Shown here piece after piece: positions 37,701-50,581 of a DNA stretch of 64,000 nt (position 1 is its first letter; every line of letters begins with the position of its first letter). Made by a program: the position numbers and the translations under genes. The DNA comes from Apostichopus japonicus (taxonomy: Eukaryota; Echinodermata; Holothuroidea; Aspidochirotida; Stichopodidae). The notes under the pieces were generated by a model, which saw only the letters and a list, made by a program, of their open reading frames with translations, searched no databases and was not told the origin of the DNA. The DNA is taken from contig NC_092577.1 of assembly GCF_037975245.1 (NCBI RefSeq), positions 9,089,013 to 9,153,012 on the forward strand. Direction: 5' to 3'.

Positions 37701-40700
37701 AGAGTCCTGCTAATTATTTTTCGGTAGTTTTTAACTGGATACTTCATGAGCTGACCTAGGTCAATGAGGGGATTGGCTTTTTGGGGGTCTACTGGCATGT
37801 GTATCCCACTAATAGAAATTTCTGGAAATGCCCAAACCTTACATATGAAGTGATACCTATCAGTTTCCAGTAGGTTTCAACTGGTTACATCATGAGCTCA
37901 CCTAGGTCAATGAGGGGATTGGCATTTTGGGGGTCTACTTGCAGGGGTACCCCACTAATACAAATTTCTGGAAATGCCCATCCTTTACATATGAGTGATA
38001 CCTATCATTTTCCAGTAGGTATCAACTGGTTACCTTATGAGCCGACCTAGGTCAATGAGGGGATGGGCTTTTTGGGGGTCTACTGGCAGGGGTACCCCAC
38101 TAATATAAATTACTGGAATTGCCCATCCCTTACATATAGAGTCCTGCTAATTATTTTTCGGTAGTTTTTAACTGGATACTTCATGAGCTGACCTAGGTCA
38201 ATGAGGGGATTGGCTTTTTGGGGGTCTACTGGCACGTGTATCCCACTAATAGAAATTTCTGGAAATGCCCAAACCTTACATATGAAGTGATACCTATCAT
38301 TTTCCAGTAGGTTTCAACTGGTTACATCATGAGCACACCTAGGTCAATGAGGGGGATTGGCATTTTGGGGGTCTACTTGCAGGGGTACCCCACTAATACA
38401 AATTACTGGAATTGCCCATCCCTTACATATAGAGTCCTGCTAATTATTTTTCGGTAGTTTTTAACTGGATACTTCATCAGCTGACCTAGGTCAATGAGGG
38501 GATGGGCTTTTTGGGGGTCTACTGGCACGTGTATCCCACTAATAGAAATTTCTGGAAATGCCCAAACCTTACATATGAAGTGATACCTATCATTTTCCAG
38601 TAGGTTTCAACTGGTTACTTCATGAGCTCACCTAGGTCAATGAGGGGATGGGCATTTTGGGGGTCTACTGGCAGGGGTACCCACCAATTAAAATGACTGG
38701 AAATGCCCAAACCTTACATATGAGTGATACCTATCATTTTTCAGTAGGTATCAACTGGTTACCTTATGAGCCGACCTAGGTCAATGAGGGGATGGGCTTT
38801 TTGGGGGTCTACTGGCAGGGGTACCCCACTAATATAAATTACTGGAATTGCCCATCCCTTACATATAGAGTCCTGCTAATTATTTTTCGGTAGTTTTTAA
38901 CTGGATACTTCATGAGCAGACCTAGGTCAATGAGGGGATTGGCTTTTTGGGGGTCTACTGGCATGTGTATCCCACTAATAGAAATTTCTGGAAATGCCCA
39001 AACCTTACATATGAAGTGATACCTATCAGTTTCCAGTAGGTTTCAACTGGTTACATCATGAGCTCACCTAGGTCAATGAGAGGATTGGCATTTTGGGGGT
39101 CTACTTGCAGGGGTACCCCACTAATAGAAATTTCTGGAAATGCCCATCCCTTACATATGAGTGATACCTATCATTTTCCAGTAGGTATCAACTGGTTACC
39201 TTATGAGCCGACCTAGGTCAATGAGGGGATGGGCTTTTTGGGGGTCTACTGGCAGGGGTACCCCACTAATATAAATTACTGGAATTGCCCATCCCTTACA
39301 TATAGAGTCCTGCTAATTATTTTTCGGTAGTTTTTAACTGGATACTTCATGAGCTGACCTAGGTCAATGAGGGGATGGGCTTTTTGGGGGTCTACTGGCA
39401 CGTGTATCCCACTAATAGAAATTTCTGGAAATGCCCAAACCTTACATATGAAGTGATACCTATCATTTTCCAGTAGGTTTCAACTGGTTACATCATGAGC
39501 ACACCTAGGTCAATGAGGGGGATTGGCATTTTGGGGGTCTACTTGCAGGGGTACCCCACTAATACAAATTACTGGAATTGCCCATCCCTCACATATAGAG
39601 TCCTGCTAATTATTTTCCAGTAGTTTTCAACTGGTTACTTCATGAGCTCACCTAGGTCAATGAGGGGATGGGCATTTTGGGGGTCTACTGGCAGGGGTAC
39701 CCACCAATTAAAATGACTGGAAATGCCCAAACCTTACATATGAGTGATACCTATCATTTTTCAGTAGGTATCAACTGGTTACCTTATGAGCCGACCTAGG
39801 TCAATGAGGGGATGGGCTTTTTGGGGGTCTACTGGCAGGGGTACCCCACTAATATAAATTACTTGAATTGCCCATCCCTTACATATAGAGTCCTGCTAAT
39901 TATTTTTCGGTAGTTTTTAACTGGATACTTCATGAGCTGACCTAGGTCAATGAGGGGATTGGCTTTTTGGGGGTCTACTGGCATGTGTATCCCACTAATA
40001 GAAATTTCTGGAAATGCCCAAACCTTACATATGAAGTGATACCTATCAGTTTCCAGTAGGTTTCAACTGGTTACATCATGAGCTCACCTAGGTCAATGAG
40101 GGGATTGGCATTTTGGGGGTCTACTTGCAGGGGTACCCCACTAATACAAATTTCTGGAAATGCCCATCCTTTACATATGAGTGATACCTATCATTTTCCA
40201 GTAGGTATCAACTGGTTACCTTATGAGCCGACCTAGGTCAATGAGGGGATGGGCTTTTTGGGGGTCTACTGGCAGGGGTACCCCACTAATATAAATTACT
40301 GGAATTGCCCATCCCTTACATATAGAGTCCTGCTAATTATTTTTCGGTAGTTTTTAACTGGATACTTCATGAGCTGACCTAGGTCAATGAGGGGATTGGC
40401 TTTTTGGGGGTCTACTGGCACGTGTATCCCACTAATAGAAATTTCTGGAAATGCCCAAACCTTACATATGAAGTGATACCTATCATTTTCCAGTAGGTTT
40501 CAACTGGTTACATCCTGAGCACACCTAGGTCAATGAGGGGGATTGGCATTTTGGGGGTCTACTTGCAGGGGTACCCCACTAATACAAATTACTGGAATTG
40601 CCCATCCCTCACATATAGAGTCCTGCTAATCATTTTCCAGTAGTTTTCAACTGGTTACTTCATGAGCTCACCTAGGTCAATGAGGGGATGGGCATTTTGG

Positions 40701-40870
40701 GGGTCTACTGGCAGGGGTACCCACCAATAAAAATTACTGGAAATGCCCATCCCTTGTAACTGAAGTCCTCACCATCATTTTCCAATAGGTTTCAAGTGGT
40801 TACCTCATGAGCTGACCTAGGTCATCCATGAGGCTGGCAAAGCTACCCCACCACCAATAATTACTGGCGA
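34718..40870 (+). repeat. satellite A: ~146-bp monomer, 2186-bp higher-order repeat
   Basis: About 42 head-to-tail monomers of about 146 bp. Each has GACCTAGGTCAATGAGGGGA (first base variable), TTTGGGGGTCTAC, a GTACCCCACTAATA or GTATCCCACTAATA block, and a TGCCCA(T/A)...TTACATAT block. Monomer types differ in fixed ways and recur: the variant CCCACCAATTAAAATGACTG occurs at 36494, 37514, 38680 and 39700 (and as CCAATAAAAATTACTG at 40720), with spacings 1020, 1166, 1020 and 1020. The variant ACTTGAATTGCCC recurs 2186 bp apart, as do CCATCCCTCACATA and CCTTTACATATGAGTG. So a 15-monomer, 2186-bp block was duplicated as a unit. The last monomers (40740-40870) are diverged edge copies. No open frame is present. 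Confidence 0.96.
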
Positions 40871-42079
40871 TGGCCATTTGTTGCTCATGGGGCCATACCT
40901 GACACATTGTATTTACTTTGATGTGGTTACCATGAAAGCTGATCTAGGTTAGCTTTTAGGTGACTTTAAAATTGCTTTCCCAGCCACACCCACCACAGCC
41001 GGTTTTCCAGTCTTCTGGTTTCATATACAGGAATGCACTGTGAACATTGTGATGTACAAGGCAGTTGATTACCTTCCCAGCTAACCAAACCCTATGGGCT
41101 CCTGGTCTATATTGATGCTCCATTGACACCCTTGCCTCCAGAATGTGACTGTGTGACGTCAGGTGTTAGAATCGCTTTAGAATTCATTGGACATTTGAGT
41201 GAATGTAGGGACCAAAACATGAACTTTTTATGCAATTCTTTGAGAAACATAACATAGCTCCACTAAAATATGCAAAAGTGATCTACTTCCACCCCACAAA
41301 AAACCTTGTCTTGTGGATGGGGGTGGGGGGGGGGGGTGGGTTAAGAAGACCAGTTCATACAACTTTATAAAGAACATACCTGGAAATATTTTCGATATGA
41401 ATTTCAACATTTTTTATCATTGAAATTTCTTTGGGCATGCACCCAAAGGTCACAGTTTACTTTTCTTACAAAGGGACCTTTGCAACATAATGTTTTAAGA
41501 ATAGTAATAGATAATGAATGTATCTATAAACTCAGTAATTTTTAGGTTGGTGCTCCCTCTTTTTATAATCTTTTTCAGTGAAAACATCTTGAGTGAAGGC
41601 ATTCTTGCACTTTATACTCAAGCATGTGCTCAAGTTTTAGATTTTCAAAAAGCCTAACTAGTATCTCCTCTAACAATTGTGTTCTTTGAATATTGTTTAA
41701 TGGGTATGACAGGAATTTGCATATTCAAGAAGTTTTTAAATATTTCTTGACATTGAGAAGAACTTGCCATTATTTTGGTTCTGTAAGTCCTTGTCACATC
41801 AACATAAAGAAAGGTTTTTTCCTCATTTGTTATTATGATTTGGATTGAACCTCTTCAAAGCTTTTTATTCTCAGTATATACTTACACCAAATGTTCACAT
41901 TATTATGGTCACTGGTATTTTTAAGAAGGTATCAAAAGATATTTTATGATTAACAAAGCAGACATCTTGGACTACCACTGCAGTGGTTTTTGAGTATGTG
42001 CCCCTGTCCTGTGGTCCATCATTGAAGAACTGTTCACATAAGTATGTACCTTTTTAGATAGGGAGCACTTAGAGTAGCC
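40871..42079. other. non-coding stretch, no gene seen
   Basis: Unique-looking sequence between satellite A and the motif-rich region. A G-rich run lies at 41318-41340, and the minus frame over it (proline-rich) is an artefact of that run. Confidence 0.55.
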
Positions 42080-42379
42080 CTGTGACTGATGGGACATTTG
42101 CGGACCACCATTTTTAGGTACATTTAGTTAACTTGTAAGCGCTATCTCAGAATGAAAAGAATGAGTTGGGTATATACCCCTCCTGGTAGCTACTTAATGT
42201 AGCTATATCAGAGCACCACCATTGGGAGAATATTGGCATTAACTATTTCACACAGTGGCATTTCCCTTGTGACTGATGGGACAGAAGCTCTGTGACTGAT
42301 GGGACGCTACAGTATCTCCTCAAAAATTATAGCAAATTTTGTTTTGCACTAACTTCAGTTTGCATCCACATATGGTGCC

Positions 42380-42720
42380 AACTAGCATTAAACTTGGGTC
42401 ATCTGGGCTCTAGCCACCCATAGTCATCACAGGTAGGGCCCACTCGAGTTGGCCAATGGGGGTGTGGGTCCCACATTGGTTTGCCATATGAGCATCCCAT
42501 AGAAGCAACTGGCATATGTAGAACAGACACAGGCCCATGGGAAAACCTGTTCCATTCTCACACTTGCTGTCTCATATTGCCCCATATGACTGAGTCATGG
42601 GTGTGTGATTTGTTGGGGCCTCACTGGGAAAGCTGTTTGGGCCCATATTTGGTGAGGTATGTTGCCCATGTATGGGACTCATGTCATCCCACTTCAGTGT
42701 ATCAAGTAATTACATCTGGA
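42380..42720. repeat. GC-richer block with decayed GGCCCAT/CCCATATG words
   Basis: It contains repeated related words, for example GGCCCATGGG, GCCCCATATGAC, GGGCCCATATTTGG and GCCCATGTATGGG, in both orientations. This looks like a decayed simple or inverted repeat. The 80-codon plus frame across it is not supported as a gene. Confidence 0.35.
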
Positions 42721-43677
42721 TAAATGAAACACAATCCGTATGCATTTGAAACTTGCATTTTATTTATTAACAACAACAGATCGAGCTGAGCCTTGAAACA
42801 TGCAAACATTGATAATGAACAGGATACTAATTAAACAACATTGATGAAGTCATTTAAGTCACATGAGCTTTTGACAATATGCTGAGCTTAACGCTGGGCA
42901 GCAAAAGTACCGAGATACTCTCAACTGTGGATTTAAAGGGTCCAATCTGCCCATCATATAGTGAAAGTCTAATACAATTTTTTTGAGCCATGTTCTCCAT
43001 TTTCCCCAAAATACTAAAGTGGTCAATATCCCATAAGAGCCAAAACTAATAGGCAAAGGGGCATACATATACTATAAAAAGGATCCACCTGGCCTTACCA
43101 ATGATTGAATTGGACCTTACATCATTTAAGTTACAGCCTAGTGGTTCTGTGAAAACTAATTCACTTGTGTGATGGGTACTCCTGTGGTGATACTGCCAAC
43201 CAGGAGTGTGTTGTACAGTGCTTCAGGTTCTTTTTCCCCCTGATAGACCCACCAGTTCCTTCAACTCGGCCTCATTGTTCTGTGATCCAAGAATATTGCA
43301 TTCCTCAAATTTTGGACAGAAGGGCCTGTATGCAGTGATCCAGCCCTCTCTACAAACCTTTGTGCATGCCACTGCTGTAGATGATAATAGTTGTTATGTC
43401 ATTTCTTTTTAGGAAATTAGGTATGAATGGAACGACACTATTCTTGTACTAATACTTTTAGGCATTGCAAACTGTCCAATATAGGCTATACTATCTGAAC
43501 CATGTACTGTGACTGATGGGACAGTAAAATCCAAAGATCTGACATGTATACCAATCTTGATTCAGGATAACCTTCACAGGTCAATGAACACTTCATCATG
43601 TCACCATCATGTCAGTGACACAAGCTGCTTTCAATAACATGGTCTAACAAATTAATTTGAAGAAATATACTGTACCT

Positions 43678-43860
43678 GTATTCTGATTTGCGTTTTTGTT
43701 CACGTTCTCGACGCTTCTCTTGTGAAGACATCTCCCGCTTCTTCTTGTGGGCCCACTGTTTGCGATACGCTGATTGTGTTTTTTTATATGCATCATATTT
43801 CCCCTCTGCTTTCAAACGTTCCCTCCTGTTTCGCTGTCTTTCAGCACTGGATTTCCCCAT
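43678..43860 (-). CDS. basic, helical N-terminal exon candidate
   Basis: An ATG at 43860 starts MGKSSAERQRNRRERLKAEG and the frame continues through KYDAYKKTQSAYRKQWAHKK to REREQKRKSEYR, reaching the donor CAG|GTACAG near 43678/43677. An ATG five codons upstream (43875) is in frame. The peptide is dominated by Lys, Arg, Glu and Gln and should form a long charged helix or coiled coil. Similar highly basic 'SxAERQRxxRxR' starts are familiar from uncharacterised proteins of marine invertebrates, some linked to transposases, but I cannot name a function. No second exon is identified on the minus strand. Five intact or near-intact copies of the CTGTGACTGATGGGACA word flank it. Confidence 0.5.
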
Positions 43861-44399
43861 TTTGCATTGCACCACACATGCAGCCTAATTCTGTGACTGA
43901 TGGGACAGTTTCAGGTTGTCTTGCACATAACCCTATACACAATTGAAGAATCTCTGCTCATGCCAGATTAAGCCTTGAGTAGTACTAGATAGATGGACCC
44001 CCAACAGCAGCTAAAATCATTCTGTTGGCTTATGACTAAAACAAATGTTAAAAAACTGTGGCTGATGGGACATGTCCACACTCATTATTTCAAGAAATCA
44101 CACAAAGACTTCTATTCATATAGACACCTGTAACTTTGCAGAAGGTGAAAGGTCTCAAGGTGACTTTCATACTCAAAACAAAGTTGGTCATTTCTAGAAT
44201 CATGCCAACTATTAAAGGGGCACTCTGAATTTTAGGAAATTTTGCTAATTTTTCGTTCCTGCAGCACTTGACAGTTAAATGCATGCTGCAGTGAGGAGAA
44301 ACACGTTATAAGCCAGGTGAAACCTGTTTTTGGTAGTTTAACTGTCATGTATATCAAATATCTCCCTCAAATGGCTGCAACCTTACGTTGATTTTTAGT

Positions 44400-47300
44400 G
44401 AAAAATGCATCAATTCAATGGAATGTGTAATTAATTACTTAGTTAATTAAATTATTTGCTATATTGATTTTACAAAGGGATTACTTTCAATAGTACCCAT
44501 ACTGGAGTCCTTACAGTGGTCCAGTGTGATGATATAACATTGAATTGCCAATGTCGCTCTAAGTGTTGTTTTTATGCTATGTCACCCTAAGTGTTGTGGA
44601 AAGAGATCAATTCACATAGGACAACTCGTATATGTGTAATTATTTACTTAGTTAATTAAATTATTTGCTATATTTATTTTACAAAGGGATAACTTTCAAC
44701 AGTACCCATACTGGAGTCCTAACAGTGGTCCAGTGTGATGATATAACATTAGATTGCCAATGTCTTTAAGTGTTGTTTTTATGGTATGTTGCCCTAAGTG
44801 TTGTTAAAAGAGATAAATTCACATAGGACAAATCGTATATGTGTAATTAATTACTTAGTTAATTAAATTATTTGCTATTTTTATTTTACAAAGGGATAAC
44901 TTTCAATAGTACCCATACTGGAGTCCTTACAGTGGTCCAGTGTGATGATATAACATTAAATTGCCAATGTCGCCCTAAGTGTTGTTTTTATGGTATGTCG
45001 CCCTAAGTGTTGTTAAAAGAGATAAATTCACATAGGACAACTATGTGTAATTAATTACTTAGTTAATTAGATTATTTTCTATATTTATTTTACAAATGGG
45101 TTACTATGAATAGTACCCATACTGGAGTCCTAACAGTGGTCCAGTGTGATGGAATAACATTAAATTGCCACTGTCGCCCTAAGTGCTGTTTTTCTTCTAT
45201 GTCGCCCTAAGTGTTGTGAAAAGAGATAAATTTACATAGGACAACTTGTATATGTGCAATTAAATAATTAATTAGTTAAATTATTTGCTATATGTATTGT
45301 GCAAAGGGATACATATAAATAATACCCATACTGGAGTCCTAACAGTGGTCCAGTTTGATGAAATATTCATTAAATTGCCACTGTCGCCCTAAGTGCTGTT
45401 TTTATGATATGTTGCCCAAGTGTTGTGAAAAGAGCTAAATTCACATACGCCAACATGAATATGTGTTATTAATTAATTAATTAGTTAAACTACTTGGTTT
45501 ATTGTCTTGCAAAGGGATTTCTATGAATAGTACCCACACTGGAGTCCTCTACAGTGGTCCAGTGTGACAAAATAGTATTGCATTACATGTATATGTGTAA
45601 TTAATTACTTAGTTAATTACAATATTTTCTATATTTATTTTACAAAGGGATTACTATCAATAGTACCCATACTGGAGTCCTAACAGTGGTCCAGTGTGAT
45701 GGAATAACATTAAATTGCCAATGTCGCCCTAAGTGCTGTTTTTATTCTATGTCGCCCTAAGTGTTGTGAAAAGAGATAAATTTACATAGGACAACTTGTA
45801 TATGTGTAATTAATTACTTAGATAATGAGATGATTTTCTATATTTATTTTACAAAGGGGTTACTATCAATAGTACCAATACTGGAGTCCTAACAGTGGTC
45901 CAGTGTGATGGAATAACATTAAATTGCCACTGTCGCCCTAAGTGCTGTTTTTATGATATGTTGCCCAAGTGTTGTGAAAACAGCTAAATTCACATACGCC
46001 AACATGAATATGTGTTATTAATTAATTAATTAGTTAAACTACTTGGTTTATTGTCTTGCAAAGGGATTTCTATGAATAGTACCCACACTGGAGTCCTATA
46101 CAGTGGTCCAGTGTGACAAAATAGTATTGTATTACATGTATATGTGTAATTAATTACTTAGTTAATTACAATATTTTCTTTATTTATTTTACAAAGGGAT
46201 TACTATCAATAGTACCCATACTGGAGTCCTAACAGTGGTCCAGTGTGATGGAATAACATTAAATTGCCAATGTCGCCCTTAGTGCTGTTTTTATTCTATG
46301 TCGCCCTAAGTGTTGTGAAAAAAGATAAATTTACATAGGACAACTTGTATATGTGTAATTAATTACTTAGTTAATTAGATGATTTTCTATATTTATTTTA
46401 CAAAGGGGTTACTATCAATAGTACCAATACTGGAGTCCTAACAGTGGTCCAGTGTGATGGAATAACATTAAATTGCCAATGTCGCCCTAAATGCTGTTTT
46501 TATTCTATGTCGCCTTAAGTGTTGTGAAAAGAGATAAATTTACATAGGACAACTTGTATATGTGTAATTAATTACTTAGTTAATTAGATGATTTTCTATA
46601 TTTATTTTACAAAGGGGTTACTATGAATAGTACCCATACTGGAGTCCTAACAGTGGTCCAGTGTGATGGAATAACATTAAATTGCCAATGTCGCCCTAAG
46701 TGCTGTTTTTATTCTATGTCGCCCTAAGTGTTGTGAAAAGAGATAAATTCACATAGGACAACTTGTATATGTGTAATTAATTACTTAGTAAATTACATTA
46801 TTTTCTATATTTATTTTACAAAGGGATTACTATCAATAGTACCCATACTGGAATCCTAACAGTGGTCCAGTGTGATGGAATAACATTAAATTGCCAATGT
46901 CGCCCTAAGTGCTGTTTTTATTCTATGTCGCCCTAAGTGTTGTGAAAAAAGATAAATTTACATAGGACAACTTGTATATGTGTAATTAATTACTTAGTTA
47001 ATTAGATGATTTTCTATATTTATTTTACAAAGGGGTTACAATCAATAGTACCAATACTGGAGTCCTAACAGTGGTCCAGTGTGATGGAATAACATTAAAT
47101 TGCCAATGTCGCCCTAAGTGCTGTTTTTATTCTATGTCGCCCTAAGTGTTGTGAAAAGAGATAAATTCACATAGGACAACTTGTATATGTGTAATTAATT
47201 ACTTAGTAAATTACATTATTTTCTATATTTATTTTACAAAGGGATTACTATCAATAGTACCCATACTGGAATCCTAACAGTGGTCCAGTGTGATGGAATA

Positions 47301-50300
47301 ACATTAAATTGCCAATGTCGCCCTAAGTGCTGTTTTTATTCTATGTCGCCCTAAGTGTTGTGAAAAAAGATAAATTTACATAGGACAACTTGTATATGTG
47401 TAATTAATTACTTAGTTAATTAGATGATTTTCTATATTTATTTTACAAAGGGGTTACATACAATAGTACCAATACTGGAGTCCTAACAGTGGTCCAGTGT
47501 GATGGAATAACATTAAATTGCCAATGTCGCCCTAAGTGCTGTTTTTATTCTATGTCGCCCTAAGTGTTGTGAAAAGAGATAAATTCACATAGGACAACTT
47601 GTATATGTGTAATTAATTACTTAGTAAATTACATTATTTTCTATATTTATTTTACAAAGGGATTACTATCAATAGTACCCATACTGGAATCCTAACAGTG
47701 GTCCAGTGTGATGGAATAACATTAAATTGCCAATGTCGCCCTAAGTGCTGTTTTTATTCTATGTCGCCCTAAGTGTTGTGAAAAAAGATAAATTTACATA
47801 GGACAACTTGTATATGTGTAATTAATTACTTAGTTAATTAGATGATTTTCTATATTTATTTTACAAAGGGGTTACAATCAATAGTACCAATACTGGAGTC
47901 CTAACAGTGGTCCAGTGTGATGGAATAACATTAAATTGCCAATGTCGCCCTAAGTGCTGTTTTTATTCTATGTCGCCCTAAGTGTTGTGAAAAGAGATAA
48001 ATTTACATAGGACAACTTGTATATGTGTAATTAATTACTTAGTTAATGAGATGATTTTCTATATTTATTTTACAAAGGGGTTACATACAATAGTACCAAT
48101 ACTGGAGTCCTAACAGTGGTCCAGTGTGATGGAATAACATTAAATTGCCAATGTCGCCCTAAGTGCTGTTTTTATTCTATGTCGCCCTAAGTGTTGTGAA
48201 AAGAGATAAATTCACATAGGACAACTTGTATATGTGTAATTAATTACTTAGTTAATTAAATTATTTTCTATATTTATTTTACAAAGAGGTTACTATCAAT
48301 AGTACCCATACTGGAGTCCTAACAGTGGTCCAGTGTGATGGAATAACATTAAATTGCCAATGTTGCCCTAAGTGCTGTTTTTATTCTATGTCGCCCTAAG
48401 TGTTGTGAAAAGAGATAAATTCACATAGGACAACTTGTATATGTGTAATTAATTACTTAGTAAATTACATTATTTGCTATATTTATTTTACAAAGGGATT
48501 ACTATCAATAGTACCCATACTGGAATCCTAACAGTGGTCCAGTGTGATGGAATAATATTAAATTGCCAATGTCGCCCTAAGTGCTGTTTTTATTCTATGT
48601 CGCCCTAAGTGTTGTGAAAAAAGATAAATTTACATAGGACAACTTGTATATGTGTAATTAATTACTTAGTTAATTAGATGATTTTCTATATTTATTTTAC
48701 AAAGGGGTTACAATCAATAGTACCAATACTGGAGTCCTAACAGTGGTCCAGTGTGATGGAATAACATTAAATTGCCAATGTCGCCCTAAGTGCTGTTTTT
48801 ATTCTATGTCGCCCTAAGTGTTGTGAAAAGAGATAAATTTGCATAGGACAACTTGTATATGTGTAATTAATTACTTAGTTAATGAGATGATTTTCTATAT
48901 TTATTTTACAAAGGGGTTACTATCAATAGTACCAATACTGGAGTCCTAACAGTGGTCCAGTGTGATGGAATAACATTAAATTGCCAATGTCGCCCTAAGT
49001 GCTGTTTTTATTCTATGTCGCCCTAAGTGTTGTGAAAAGAGATAAATTCACATAGGACAACTTGTATATGTGTAATTAATTACTTAGTTAATTAAATTAT
49101 TTTCTATATTTATTTTAGAAAGGGGTTACTATCAATAGTACCAATACTGGAGTCCTAACAGTGGTCCAGTGTGATGGAATAACATTAAATTGCCAATGTC
49201 GCCCTAAGTGCTGTTTTTATTCTATGTCGCCCTAAGTGTTGTGAAAAGAGATAAATTCACATAGGACAACTTGTATATGTGTAATTAATTACTTAGTTAA
49301 TTAAATTATTTTCTATATTTATTTTACAAAGAGGTTACTATGAATAGTACCCATACTGGAGTCCTAACAGTGGTCCAGTGTGATGGAATAACATTAAATT
49401 GCCAATGTTGCCCTAAGTGCTGTTTTTATTCTATGTCGCCCTAAGTGTTGTGAAAAGAGCTAAATTTACATAGGACAACTTGTATATGTGTAATTAATTA
49501 CTTAGTTAATTAGATGTTTTTCTATATTTATTTTACAATGGGGTTGCTATCAATAGTACCCATACTGGATTCCTAACAGTGGTCCAGTGTGATGGAATAA
49601 CATTAAATTGCCAATGTCGCCCTTAGTGCTGTTTTTATTCTATGTCGCCCTAAGTGTTGTGAAAAGAGATATATTTACATAGGAATATGTGCAATTAACT
49701 AATTAATTAGTTAAATTATTTGCTATATGTATTGTGCAAAGGGATACATATAAATAATACCCATACTGGAGTCCTAACAGTGGTCCAGTTTGATGAAATA
49801 TTCATTAAATTGCCACTGTCGCCCTAAGTGCTGTTTTTATGATATGTTGCCCAAGTGTTGTGAAAAGAGCTAAATTCACATACGTCAGCATGAATATGTG
49901 TTATTAATTAATTAATTAGTTAAACTACTTGGTTTATTGTCTTGCAAATGGATTTCTATAAATAGTACCCACACTGGAGTCCTATACAGTGGTCCAGTGT
50001 GACAAAATAGTATTGTATTACATGTATATGTGTAATTAATTAATTAATTACTTAGTTAATTCCTTGCTAAATATATATTTCAAAGGGATTACTATAAATA
50101 GTACCCATACTGGACTTCAATGTGATGAAATAACATTAAAATGCCAATGTCGCCCTAAGTGTTATTTGATGCGATGTCGCCCAAAGTGCTGTTTCACAGT
50201 TAAATTCACTGAGATGCACTTAGGGCGACATCTATATGTCGCCCTAAGTGTGTTTGTGTACAATTAATTGATTATTTAATTAAAATCCTTGGTATTTGTA

Positions 50301-50420
50301 TTTTGCAAAAGGATTATATTTAAAAGCACTCAAACTGGAGTCTTACAATGGTCCAGTGTGAAACAATAACATTAAATTGCCAATGTTGCCCTAAGTGCTC
50401 TTTTTATCCTATGTCGCCCA
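44400..50420 (+). repeat. satellite B: 209-bp monomer, partly 418-bp dimers
   Basis: About 29 monomers. The landmark GTGGTCCAGTG recurs at 44516, 44725, 44932, 45136, 45345, 45554, 45686, 45895, 46103, 46235, 46444, 46653, 46862, 47071 and 47280, mostly 209 apart with two 132-bp shortened units. Each monomer contains ATTAATTACTTAGTTAATTA, TACTGGAGTCCTAACAGTGG and two direct copies of TGTCGCCCTAAGTG. From about 46300 to 48700 two variants alternate (AAAAAAGATAAATTTACA versus AAAAGAGATAAATTCACA), giving a 418-bp dimer. Edge monomers at both ends are the most diverged and share variants such as TTTGATGAAATATTCATT. No coding potential. Confidence 0.96.
50217..50250. repeat. perfect inverted repeat at the edge of satellite B
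   Basis: CACTTAGGGCGACA (50217-50230), loop TCTATA, then the exact complement TGTCGCCCTAAGTG (50237-50250). Inside the array the same word occurs only as direct repeats. This last unit carries it inverted, as does the isolated copy at 18748-18780, which suggests the ancestral hairpin or terminus from which the array grew. Confidence 0.85.
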
Positions 50421-50437
50421 ACGGTCTAATTTAGAGT

Positions 50438-50460
50438 TATATATATATATATATATATAA
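50438..50460. repeat. short (TA)n tract
   Basis: About 20 bp of alternating T and A at the junction of satellite B and the SINE array. Confidence 0.9.
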
Positions 50461-50508
50461 ATGAAAATCGTAATGAGTTGGAAAATCAAGAACAGTGAAA
50501 AAACTTTC

Positions 50509-50581
50509 AGCCTCCACCGGGATTCGAACCACGGGCCTTCCGCTCTGTACGCGGTCACCCTAACCACTAGGCTATGGACGC
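50509..50581 (-). mobile_element. tRNA-like SINE head, copy 1
   Basis: On the minus strand it starts GCGTCCA, has the A-box-like TAGCCTAGTGGTTAGGG, an anticodon stem CCGC/GCGG with loop GTACAGA, a B-box GGTTCGAATCC, and ends TGGAGGC, pairing with the start except for one mismatch. So 73 nt fold as a tRNA. It is followed directly by a SINE body ending ACTCATTACGATTTTCAT, which argues for a tRNA-derived SINE rather than a working tRNA. Confidence 0.75.

Larger units (their letters stand above)
42080..44072 (+). repeat. dispersed 17-bp word CTGTGACTGATGGGACA, six copies
   Basis: Copies lie at 42080-42096, 42268-42284 (TTGTGACT...), 42290-42306 (one change near the end), 43507-43523, 43891-43907 and 44056-44072 (CTGTGGCT...). 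All are in the same orientation with unequal spacing, so this is not a tandem repeat. The word does not occur elsewhere in the window that I can see. The copies surround the exon candidate at 43678-43860, and one lies about 30 bp upstream of its ATG. A protein-binding site or the subterminal repeats of an unrecognised element are both possible. Confidence 0.8.

Noticed and set aside
34718-50420. CRISPR-like array
   Set aside because: These are eukaryotic satellites with similar monomers end to end and no unique spacers.
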